A stretch of DNA of 64,000 nucleotides from assembly GCF_035942955.1 (NCBI RefSeq), contig NZ_DASZCQ010000042.1, forward strand, positions 1-64,000, given 5' to 3'. Numbering within the stretch: the first letter of the stretch is position 1; every line of letters starts with the position of its first letter. The position numbers and the translations under genes are program-made. The stretch comes from DASYTH01 sp035942955. Its GTDB lineage: Bacteria > Actinomycetota > Actinomycetes > Mycobacteriales > Pseudonocardiaceae. The notes beneath the pieces were generated by a model. That model was not told the origin of the DNA and did no database searches. It saw only the letters and a program-made list of their open reading frames with translations. Shown here piece by piece: positions 25,045 to 34,835 of this stretch.

Positions 25045-25476
25045 CTACTCCTCGGCAGCGGACGGGCGAGCCAGGTTCATCGACCTCGACTCGTCGGGAC
25101 GATTGCGGGTGCGCTGAGCTCTCCACGGCTTTGCGCGAACTTCGGCCGGAGCGCGCTCGGTGGTCGCCTCGATTGCCGCGGCATCGGTTGGCACCTTCTC
25201 CCGTCTCGGCGGAACCGGGTCCCAGCCCCCAGGGTGCCAGGGGCCGCAGCGCAGCAGCCGGCGCAGCGTCAACAAGCAGCCGCGCAGGGCGCCGTGCACG
25301 GTCAGGGCCTCGACGGCGTATGCACTGCAGCTCGGCTCGAACCGGCAGCTCGGCGGCAGGACGGGGGAGATCCAGGTGCGGTAGAAGCGCACCGGAAGCA
25401 GCAGCACGCGGGCAACCGGGCCCGGCCGGGCGGCCTCGCCGGGCCCGGCTGGGGTGACGGTCCCCGACCCCTTCAC
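25045..25476 (-). CDS. yidD: Membrane protein insertion efficiency factor YidD
   Basis: A 143-aa protein with the compact YidD core, including CRFEPSCSAYAVEALTVHG and LRCGPWHPGGWDPVP. It is thought to assist YidC-dependent insertion. The C-terminal 45 residues after the core are extra, basic and low-complexity. Its GTG overlaps the rnpA stop (GTGA), and yidC starts 4 nt after it ends, so the three are coupled. Confidence 0.9.
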   Translation of the reverse strand: MKGSGTVTPAGPGEAARPGPVARVLLLPVRFYRTWISPVLPPSCRFEPSCSAYAVEALTVHGALRGCLLTLRRLLRCGPWHPGGWDPVPPRREKVPTDAAAIEATTERAPAEVRAKPWRAQRTRNRPDESRSMNLARPSAAEE

Positions 25477-25841
25477 GACTCACCGCCATCGTTGTTCGCC
25501 CGCAGCCGCAGCCGGCGCAGCGCGGCATCGAAGTCCTGCCGGAGCTCGGCGCTCGACGCCTCGGCGGCCGAGGGCAACGCTCGAACGATCAACGAGCTTC
25601 CGGCGGGCAGAGTTCCGAGGCGGTCCCGCACGACATGCCGGAGCCGGCGGACGACCCGGTGCCGGACCACCGAGTTGCCGACCGCCCTGCTGACCACGAA
25701 GCCGACCCGCGGGCTCGCACTGGTCTGGACCTCTTCGGCCAGCGCGTGCACGACGATCCGCGAACCCCCGGCTCGGCGGCCCCTGCGGGTCACCGACCGG
25801 AAGTCCTCGCTGCGGGTCAACCGCGCCGTCGCCGGAAGCAC
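25473..25841 (-). CDS. rnpA: Ribonuclease P protein component
   Basis: A 122-aa basic protein that, with the RNase P RNA, removes 5' leaders from pre-tRNAs. The RNR-type signature is VSRAVGNSVVRHRVVRRLRH. The opening LPATARLTRSEDFRSVTRRG is typical. It starts at GTG 25841, 53 nt after rpmH. Confidence 0.95.
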   Translation of the reverse strand: MLPATARLTRSEDFRSVTRRGRRAGGSRIVVHALAEEVQTSASPRVGFVVSRAVGNSVVRHRVVRRLRHVVRDRLGTLPAGSSLIVRALPSAAEASSAELRQDFDAALRRLRLRANNDGGES

Positions 25842-25894
25842 AGTGCTCTACCCGTCTGCCTGCCCCTCATCCTCGTCCGTCGACAACGGACGGG

Positions 25895-26032
25895 TCAGGC
25901 GGACAGGCGGGAGCGGCCCTTGCGCCGGCGTGCCGCGAGGATCGCCCGGCCGGCACGGGTCCGCATGCGCAGGCGGAAGCCGTGGGTCCGCGCCCGGCGG
26001 CGATTGTTCGGCTGGAAAGTGCGCTTGCTCAC
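25895..26032 (-). CDS. rpmH: Ribosomal protein L34
   Basis: A 45-aa highly basic 50S subunit protein. It begins (V)SKRTFQPNNRRRARTHGFR and ends RRRKGRSRLSA, matching L34 over its full length. The start is a GTG at 26032 behind GGGAG. It is the first gene of the leftward rpmH-rnpA-yidD-yidC-jag operon, with its promoter in the dnaA-rpmH region. Confidence 0.97.
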   Translation of the reverse strand: MSKRTFQPNNRRRARTHGFRLRMRTRAGRAILAARRRKGRSRLSA

Positions 26033-26520
26033 GGTCGGATCTCCCGGTGCTGGTCAGGTCCATGTGTAGGTCGCGCCGCGGGGCCAGCGCGCGCTCGAGG
26101 CACCTGTCGAAGGGCACACGAAACACGCCCACCGCTCACGGGGACCATACGAGGTTACGCACCCGCCGACCGGTGACCAAATCCGGGTACGGGCTCGGCG
26201 GTCGGCGGAGATCAAACTCTCACTCCGTGGTACCGGTGAACGACACGCCGGCCCCGTTCGGATGTTTGCCATGAGGGACGTCTTGTGGCATGGCCCGACC
26301 CTTGTTAGCGTGCCATCTCTTGGTGTGGCCAGACGGGAGTGGGAGTCCCTGCTGCGCTACTGAAGTAGGTTGAACCTCTGCCGCCCCGGTTCGCCGCACT
26401 TTCGTGCACAGTTGTGGACAACTCTGTGGATGCCGAGTTGGCATCCCGTCCGGGCGCGCCGACACTTGGAGACCCGACATGGTGCGACGCAACGCCGACG
26501 GGGGGAGGGGAGCCAGTTAG
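26033..26520. promoter_or_regulatory. rpmH-dnaA intergenic region
   Basis: A divergent promoter region of 488 bp. On the minus strand TATGGT (26149-26144) may be an rpmH -10 element. A consensus DnaA box, TGTGGACAA, is at 26413-26421, about 100 bp before dnaA, and probably mediates dnaA autoregulation. A further partial box follows at 26425. I see no gene here. Confidence 0.6.
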
Positions 26521-28080
26521 GTGTCCGACCATCAGTTGAACCTCGGTGTGGTCTGGGAGCAGGTCGTGCGGGAGCTGTCCGCCGGAACGCTCTCCCCTCA
26601 GCAGCGCGCATGGATGCGAGTGACCAGACCGATCGGTCTCCTCGACGGCACGGCGTTGCTGGCCGCTCCGAGCGACTTCGCCAAGGACGCCATCGAACGG
26701 GCGCTGCGCGAGCCGATCACCGACGCGCTGTCCCGCCGGTTGGGACGGGAGGTGTCGCTGGCCGTCAAGGTCGATCCGGTCACCCCGCCGCCGCCCGCGG
26801 GCGCCTCCCGGACCAACGGGGGCGGCACCCGCGATCCGATCGGCACCGGCATGGAGGTGCACGAGGTCGCGCCCGGCACCCAGCTTCCCCTTGGGGCGGA
26901 AGCGGAATCCTCGGACCAGGACGCCGACGAGGTGGACGAGGAGGGCGAGGCCCTCGCCACCGTGCACGAGATCTGGCCGACGTTCACCGGATCCCAGACC
27001 AACGCCGGGCAGCCGTTCACCGCGCCGGCCCAGCCGCAGACCTCCAAGACCCGGCTCAACGAGAAGTACACGTTCGACACGTTCGTCATCGGCGCCTCCA
27101 ACCGCTTCGCGCACGCCGCGGCGGTGGCCGTTGCCGAAGCCCCCGCGCGGGCGTACAACCCGCTGTTCATCTGGGGCGAGTCCGGGCTGGGCAAGACACA
27201 CCTGCTGCACGCGGTCGGGCACTATGCGCAACGGCTGTTCCCCGGCATGCGCGTGCGTTATGTGTCCACAGAGGAGTTCACCAACGACTTCATCAACTCG
27301 CTGCGGGACGACCGGAAGGTGGCGTTCCAGCGGCGATACCGGGACATCGACATCCTGCTCGTCGACGACATCCAGTTCCTGGAAGGCAAGGAAGGAACCC
27401 AGGAGGAGTTCTTCCACACCTTCAACACGTTGCACAACGCCAACAAGCAGATCGTGGTGTCGTCCGACCGACCGCCGAAGCGCTTGGAAACACTGGAAGA
27501 CCGGCTGCGCACGCGGTTCGAGTGGGGTCTGATCACCGACATCCAGCCGCCCGAGCTGGAGACGCGGATCGCCATCCTGCGCAAGAAGGCCGCGCAGGAC
27601 CGGCTCGCCGCACCGGCCGAGGTGCTGGAGTTCATCGCCGACCGCATCGAGCACAACATCCGCGAGCTCGAGGGCGCGCTGATCCGGGTCACCGCGTTCG
27701 CCTCGCTGAACCAGCAACCGGTCGACATCGGTCTGGCCGAGATCGTGTTGCGGGACCTGATTCCCGACTCGCAGATCCCGGAGATCACCGCCGCGACGAT
27801 CATGGCGGTCACCGCGGAATTCTTCGGCGTGACGATCGACGACCTGTGTGGGCCGGGGAAGACCAAGGCGCTCGCGCAGGCCCGGCAGATCTCCATGTAC
27901 CTGTGCCGGGAGCTGACCGACCTGTCGCTGCCGAAGATCGGGCAGACGTTCGGCAACCGGGACCACACGACGGTCATGCACGCGGACAAGAAGATCCGCA
28001 AGGAGATGGCCGAGCGGCGCCGGATCTACGAGCAGGTGCAGGAACTCACCTCGCGCATCAAGCAGCGCGCCCGCGGCTGA
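26521..28080 (+). CDS. dnaA: Chromosomal replication initiator DnaA
   Basis: A 519-aa AAA+ initiator that opens oriC. Domain I lies in residues 1-90, domain II is an acidic and Pro/Gly-rich linker (to about 175), and domain III has Walker A GESGLGKTHLLHA and Walker B DILLVDDIQFLEGK. Domain IV has the DnaA signature FGNRDHTTVMHADKKI that reads DnaA boxes. It starts at GTG 26521 behind a G/A-rich ribosome-binding stretch. It is divergent from rpmH, and DnaA boxes lie on both sides. Confidence 0.98.
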   Translation: MSDHQLNLGVVWEQVVRELSAGTLSPQQRAWMRVTRPIGLLDGTALLAAPSDFAKDAIERALREPITDALSRRLGREVSLAVKVDPVTPPPPAGASRTNGGGTRDPIGTGMEVHEVAPGTQLPLGAEAESSDQDADEVDEEGEALATVHEIWPTFTGSQTNAGQPFTAPAQPQTSKTRLNEKYTFDTFVIGASNRFAHAAAVAVAEAPARAYNPLFIWGESGLGKTHLLHAVGHYAQRLFPGMRVRYVSTEEFTNDFINSLRDDRKVAFQRRYRDIDILLVDDIQFLEGKEGTQEEFFHTFNTLHNANKQIVVSSDRPPKRLETLEDRLRTRFEWGLITDIQPPELETRIAILRKKAAQDRLAAPAEVLEFIADRIEHNIRELEGALIRVTAFASLNQQPVDIGLAEIVLRDLIPDSQIPEITAATIMAVTAEFFGVTIDDLCGPGKTKALAQARQISMYLCRELTDLSLPKIGQTFGNRDHTTVMHADKKIRKEMAERRRIYEQVQELTSRIKQRARG

Positions 28081-28595
28081 CGCAAACTCCCCTCTCCCAA
28101 GGCATCGGGTCCCGCAGCGGATCGACGCGCGCACGCCCCGCCCGGGTGAACTCTTTGCTCGTGCACCTTGTGCATGAACGCACAAGCGGTTGGGGAGGGA
28201 ACTGTGGATAACTTGGCTTGGTTGTGGAGCAATCGTCCACGTGGCTCGTCCGTCCACCGGTGCGGCCAGCTGTCCACCGCTCGCATCCCTCGGTCCTCCA
28301 CAGCAACGCGGCCGCCGCGGCCTGCGCGGACGCCGGCTGTCCACACAACCCACAGCCCCTACTACTGCGGCTGTTTTGATCTTTTCAATGAGTCCACAAG
28401 AAAAGACGGACAGCGCGGTGGACAACTTGGCGATGCCGGCGACGGAGGCTACGGACCCGTCCGGCCGGCGTGACGCGGCCGAGGGTCAGGGTGTTGAATC
28501 CATCAGGCCCGCCCAAGCTACGGTTGGCGGTCTACCGCGTGGGTGTCTGAGACAGGCACGCCATCGCGATGATCCAGAGCCAGGAAAGGACTCCC
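28081..28595. other. oriC: Chromosomal origin of replication (oriC)
   Basis: A 515-bp gene-free region between dnaA and dnaN. DnaA-box-like sequences include TGTGGATAA (28203-28211), CTGTCCACA (28337-28345) and GGTGGACAA (28417-28425). Several weaker boxes are nearby (28223, 28270, 28390). An AT-richer stretch (28371-28405), unusual for this DNA, is a candidate unwinding element. Position and composition both fit oriC. Confidence 0.9.
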
Positions 28596-29744
28596 ATGAA
28601 GATCCGCGTCGAGCGCGACGGTCTCGCCGACGCCGTCGCCTGGGTCGCGCGCAGCCTCCCGTCCCGACCCCCCGTGCCCGTTCTGGGCGGCATACTCCTC
28701 GACGCCGGGGGAACGTCCGCGGACGGTTCGGACGCGCTGACCATCTCGGGGTTCGACTACGAGGTCTCCGCCACGGTCGGGGTTCCGGCCACGATCGCCG
28801 ACGGCGGCCGCACGCTGGTGTCCGGCCGGCTGCTGGCCGAGATCACCCGGGCGCTGCCCGCGCAGCCGGTCGAGATCTTCGTCGACGGCGCCCGCGTCAT
28901 GATCACGTGCGGCAACGCCCGGTTCAGCCTGCCGACCATGCCGGTCGAGGACTACCCGCAGCTGCCGGCCATGCCGCCGCACGCCGGACAGCTGGCGGGT
29001 GAGGTGTTCGGTCAGGCGGTGGCCCAGGTGGCCGTCGCCGCCGGCCGCGACGACACCCTCCCGATGCTCACCGGGGTGCGGCTGGAGATCAACGGCGACA
29101 AGCTGACCATGGTCGCCACCGACCGGTTCCGCCTCGCCATGCGGGAGTTCACCTGGCAGCCGGACGACTCCATGGCCGCGGCCGGCGAGGTCGCGGTGCT
29201 GGTGCCGGCCCGCACCCTCAACGACGCGGCCAAGTCGCTGGGCACCGCGGGCAGCACGGTCGAGCTGGCGCTGGCCGCCGGCGACGGGCTGCTCGGGCTG
29301 GCCGGGTCCGGCCGGCGCACCACGACCCGGTTGCTCGACGCGGAGTTCCCGCGCTACCGCCAGCTGCTGCCGAGCGAGCAGATGTCCAGCGCGATCGTGG
29401 AGGTGGGCCCGTTCCTCGAGGCGATCAAGCGCGTGTCGCTGGTCGCCGAGCGGGGCACCCAGGTGCGGCTGGAGTTCGCCGACGGCGGGCTGCGGCTGTC
29501 GGCCGGCGGCGAGGACGAGGGCAGCGCCGAGGAGGAGCTGGCCGTCGAGTTCACCGGCGACCCGATCACGATCGCGTTCAACCCCAGCTTCCTGCAGGAG
29601 GGCCTCGGGGCGTTGCACGCCGACCGGGCCGAGCTGTCGTTCACCATCCCCAACCGGCCAGCGCTGATCAAGGGAGTCGGCGAGGATGGAACGGTGCAGG
29701 CCGGTTATCTGTATCTGTTGATGCCGGTGCGGCTGCCTGGGTGA
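28596..29744 (+). CDS. dnaN: DNA polymerase III beta sliding clamp
   Basis: A 382-aa clamp that encircles DNA and tethers polymerase III and other partners. Three clamp domains are visible; typical stretches are SRPPVPVLGGILLDA, AGRDDTLPMLTGVRLEINGD and the C-terminal LYLLMPVRLPG. The ATG at 28596, after AGGAAAGGA, gives the standard N-terminus MKIRVERDGLADAVAWV. Confidence 0.97.
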   Translation: MKIRVERDGLADAVAWVARSLPSRPPVPVLGGILLDAGGTSADGSDALTISGFDYEVSATVGVPATIADGGRTLVSGRLLAEITRALPAQPVEIFVDGARVMITCGNARFSLPTMPVEDYPQLPAMPPHAGQLAGEVFGQAVAQVAVAAGRDDTLPMLTGVRLEINGDKLTMVATDRFRLAMREFTWQPDDSMAAAGEVAVLVPARTLNDAAKSLGTAGSTVELALAAGDGLLGLAGSGRRTTTRLLDAEFPRYRQLLPSEQMSSAIVEVGPFLEAIKRVSLVAERGTQVRLEFADGGLRLSAGGEDEGSAEEELAVEFTGDPITIAFNPSFLQEGLGALHADRAELSFTIPNRPALIKGVGEDGTVQAGYLYLLMPVRLPG

Positions 29745-29755
29745 CGGGAGGGACC

Positions 29756-30667
29756 GTGCAGCTCGGACTCGTCGGCCTCGGCCGGATGGGCTTCAACATG
29801 CGGGAGCGGTTGCGCAAGGCCGGCCACGAGGTGGTCGGCTACGACCGCAACCCGGACGTCAGCGACAGCGCTTCGCTGGCCGATCTGGTCGACAAGCTCA
29901 AGGCCCCGCGAGTGGTCTGGGTGATGGTGCCGGCCGGCGACCCGACCCAGCAGACCATCGCCGAGCTCGCCGAGCTGCTGACCGCCGGCGATCTTGTCAT
30001 CGACGGCGGCAACTCCCGCTACACCGATGACAAGATCAATTCTGCGCTCCTCGATGAGCACGGGATCGGCTATCTGGACTGCGGGGTGTCCGGCGGCATC
30101 TGGGGATTGGAGGTCGGCTACGCCCTGATGGTCGGCGGGGACGCCGAGCACGTCGAGCGGGCCATGCCGATCTTTGACGCGCTGCGCCCGGAAGGCCCTC
30201 GGGAGGAGGGTTTCGCGCACGCCGGCGCGGTGGGCGCCGGGCACTTCGCCAAGATGGTGCACAACGGCATCGAGTACGGGCTGATGCAGGCCTACGCCGA
30301 GGGTTTCGAGCTGCTCGACGCGGCGAAGATCGTCGAGGACGTGCCGGCCACGATCAAGGCGTGGCAGCGCGGCACCGTCGTCCGGTCGTGGCTGCTCGAC
30401 CTGCTCGTCCGCGCGCTGGAGTCCGACCCCGAGCTGGATGATCTGCGTGGCTACGTCGAGGACTCGGGCGAGGGGCGGTGGACCGTCGAGGAGGCGATCA
30501 ACCTCGCGGTGCCGGCGCCGGTGATCTCGGCCGCGCTGTTCGCCCGGTTCGCCTCGCGGCAGGAGGACTCGCCGGCGATGCGCGCGGTGGCCGCGCTGCG
30601 CGCCCAGTTCGGCGGGCACGCGGTGCACAAGGCCGGTCCGACGTCGGGCGCGGGCGAAGTGAAGTAG
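29756..30667 (+). CDS. gnd: 6-phosphogluconate dehydrogenase (decarboxylating), short type
   Basis: A 303-aa NAD(P)-dependent enzyme of the pentose phosphate pathway, of the YqeC/GndA-like short form. It has the dinucleotide-binding GLVGLGRMGFNM, then VIDGGNSRYTDD, CGVSGGIWGLEVGYALMVGG and the catalytic HFAKMVHNGIEYGLMQAYAEG. A GTG at 29741 overlaps the dnaN stop. The GTG at 29756, with GGGAGG at proper spacing, gives the family N-terminus and is preferred. A gnd gene between dnaN and recF is normal in actinobacteria. Confidence 0.94.
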   Translation: MQLGLVGLGRMGFNMRERLRKAGHEVVGYDRNPDVSDSASLADLVDKLKAPRVVWVMVPAGDPTQQTIAELAELLTAGDLVIDGGNSRYTDDKINSALLDEHGIGYLDCGVSGGIWGLEVGYALMVGGDAEHVERAMPIFDALRPEGPREEGFAHAGAVGAGHFAKMVHNGIEYGLMQAYAEGFELLDAAKIVEDVPATIKAWQRGTVVRSWLLDLLVRALESDPELDDLRGYVEDSGEGRWTVEEAINLAVPAPVISAALFARFASRQEDSPAMRAVAALRAQFGGHAVHKAGPTSGAGEVK

Positions 30668-30669
30668 GT

Positions 30670-31821
30670 GTGTACGTAAGACACCTCCAGGTCACCGACT
30701 TCCGGTCGTGGGCGCACGCCGACCTGGAGCTCGAGCCGGGACCGTCTGTCCTCATCGGACAGAATGGTCAGGGCAAGACCAACCTGGTTGAGGCGATCGG
30801 CTATGTCGCCACCCTCGGCTCGCACCGGGTGGCCACCGACGCGCCGCTGATCCGGCACGGCTGCACGCGCGCGATCGTGCGCACGGCCGTGGTCAACGCC
30901 GGCCGGGAGCTCACCGTCGAGCTGGAGATCACCGCCGGCAAGGCGAACCGGGCGCGGGTGAACCGCGGCCCGGTGCCCCGCCCGCGCGACGTGCTTGGCA
31001 TCGTGCGCACGGTGCTGTTCGCGCCGGAGGACCTGGCCCTTGTCCGCGGCGACCCCGCCGAGCGGCGCCGGTTCCTCGACGATCTGCTGGTGTTGCGCGC
31101 CCCCCGGTACGCCGCCGTGCGGGCCGACTACGACCGGGTGCTACGCCAGCGCAACGCGCTGCTCAAGACCTCCGGCGCGGCCCGGCGGGCGGGGTCGAAG
31201 GGGGACATCTCCACGCTGGACGTCTGGGACGGGCACCTGGCCAGCCACGGGGCCGAGCTGCTTGCCGCCCGGCTGGACCTGGTCGCCGACCTCGCCCCGC
31301 ACGTCGCCGCGTGCTACGCGGGGATCGCCCCGGAGTCCAAGCCGGCGGAGATCGGCTACCGGTCGTCGATCGCGCAGAGCATCCCGCCGGAGTACGGGAC
31401 GTCAACCGCCGCAAGGGCCGACGTCGACGTGCTCACCGACGCGCTGCTGGCCGCGCTGGTGGCCGGCCGGGACGCCGAGCTGGAGCGCGGGATCAGCCTG
31501 GTCGGGCCGCACCGCGACGAGCTCGAGCTGGTGCTCGACGGTGTGCCGGCCAAGGGCTACGCCAGCCACGGCGAGTCCTGGTCGTTCGCGCTGGCGTTGC
31601 GGCTGGGGTCCTACGAGCTGCTTCGGGCCGAGGCCGGCGAGCCGGTGCTGGTGCTCGACGACGTGTTCGCCGAGCTGGACACCCGCCGCCGGCGGCGACT
31701 CGCCGAGGTGGCGTCCGGGGCCGAACAGGTCATCGTCACGGCCGCGGTGGAGGAGGATGTGCCGGACGAGCTGAGCACCGTTCGCTACATCGTGTCCGAC
31801 GGGGAGGTGCGGCGTGCCTGA
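30670..31821 (+). CDS. recF: DNA replication and repair protein RecF
   Basis: A 383-aa SMC-like ATPase that helps load RecA at gaps. It begins MYVRHLQVTDFRSWAHADLE with Walker A IGQNGQGKTNLVEAI, an ABC signature region LVGPHRDELEL and Walker B VLVLDDVFAELD. It starts at GTG 30670, 2 nt after the gnd stop. One Ala-Arg pair is encoded GCA AGG (31411). Confidence 0.96.
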   Translation: MYVRHLQVTDFRSWAHADLELEPGPSVLIGQNGQGKTNLVEAIGYVATLGSHRVATDAPLIRHGCTRAIVRTAVVNAGRELTVELEITAGKANRARVNRGPVPRPRDVLGIVRTVLFAPEDLALVRGDPAERRRFLDDLLVLRAPRYAAVRADYDRVLRQRNALLKTSGAARRAGSKGDISTLDVWDGHLASHGAELLAARLDLVADLAPHVAACYAGIAPESKPAEIGYRSSIAQSIPPEYGTSTAARADVDVLTDALLAALVAGRDAELERGISLVGPHRDELELVLDGVPAKGYASHGESWSFALALRLGSYELLRAEAGEPVLVLDDVFAELDTRRRRRLAEVASGAEQVIVTAAVEEDVPDELSTVRYIVSDGEVRRA

Positions 31822-32605
31822 ACAGTTCTATCCCCACCCCCTCCGCCCAGCGGGCGGCAGGGGCGGAGGCCCGTCCCCAACCGCCCACTTCTTCTTCGTC
31901 CCCAGAGTTACGGTAAGTGATCGTGAAGATCCCACATCTGGGGACAACCCTGTGGATAGTGTGGATAACGCTGTCACCTTGCGTCCGATTGGTCCGGCTA
32001 CCTCGGCCGTTTCCGGTGATCTGAACACCCGGCCGGATGTTGATCAAACCGAGATCGACGACGATGCGACGGAGCGTGACCGTCCACAGCCGCGCGGGTC
32101 GGACATCGCCCGGGCCGCGCTGCGGGCCGCCCAGGAGGCGGCCAAGACGGCCCCTACCGCGAAGCCCGGCGCCACCCGGCGGCGTGCGGTCTCCGGCATG
32201 TCCGGCGGCTCGCGCCGGCGTCGTCGCTGGTCGGCGGCCGGACCCGATGAGCGTGATCCGCAGCCCCTCGGCCGGCTCGCCGCCCGGCTGGCCGCCGACC
32301 GGGGCTGGAGCGCGCGCCTTGCCGGGGGCAACGTGTTCGGCCGGTGGGCCGGGATCGTCGGCGACGACGTGGCCGAGCACGCCACGCCGGTGTCGCTGCA
32401 GGACGGCGTGCTGACCGTGCGGGCGGCGTCCACCGCGTGGGCCACCCAGCTACGGTTGCTGCAGCGGCAGCTGCTGGCCAAGATCGCCGCCGGGGTGGGC
32501 CCGGGGGTGGTCACCAAGCTGAAGGTCCAGGGGCCGGCGGCGCCGAGCTGGCGGCACGGCCCCAGGCATGTCTCAGGGCGTGGGCCGCGTGACACATACG
32601 GCTGA
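31814..32605 (+). CDS. DciA-like (DUF721) replication protein
   Basis: A 263-aa homologue of Rv0004. The conserved DciA/DUF721 domain is in the C-terminal half (LAARLAADRGWSARLAGGNV, FGRWAGIVGDDVAEHATPV, LTVRAASTAWATQLRLLQRQ). DciA loads or helps the replicative helicase DnaB in bacteria lacking DnaC. The first 40 residues are not conserved, and two DnaA boxes sit at codons 47-52, so the true start is uncertain. GTG 31814 overlaps the end of recF. Confidence 0.82.
   Translation: MPEQFYPHPLRPAGGRGGGPSPTAHFFFVPRVTVSDREDPTSGDNPVDSVDNAVTLRPIGPATSAVSGDLNTRPDVDQTEIDDDATERDRPQPRGSDIARAALRAAQEAAKTAPTAKPGATRRRAVSGMSGGSRRRRRWSAAGPDERDPQPLGRLAARLAADRGWSARLAGGNVFGRWAGIVGDDVAEHATPVSLQDGVLTVRAASTAWATQLRLLQRQLLAKIAAGVGPGVVTKLKVQGPAAPSWRHGPRHVSGRGPRDTYG
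31951..31968 (+). promoter_or_regulatory. Tandem DnaA boxes in the 5' part of dciA
   Basis: TGTGGATAG (31951-31959) and TGTGGATAA (31960-31968) lie end to end. The second is a perfect complement of TTATCCACA. Adjacent boxes in the same orientation at exactly 9-bp spacing suggest cooperative DnaA binding, either regulatory or as an origin-proximal titration site. Confidence 0.55.
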
Positions 32606-32819
32606 AAATCCCGCGACGAATGGTGCTCGTGAGGGTCCCGACTCAACCCTGCTCACGTCCGTGCGTCTGAGACCACGCTAGGGGTGTCCTTGGCCCCGTT
32701 CTGGGGGACCGCACCAGTACTATGTAGAGGGGGAGTCGTGAGGGTTCTTCAGACCCCCGTCTGCGACCGCCGCTGCACCGTCAGCAGCACTGTCCTGAGC
32801 ACGAGGAGACACCAGGCCC

Positions 32820-34790
<1,971 letters not shown>

Positions 34791-34835
34791 TCTGATGACC
34801 CCAGCGAGCTGGGTTACGGAAGGAACCTCCACGCC

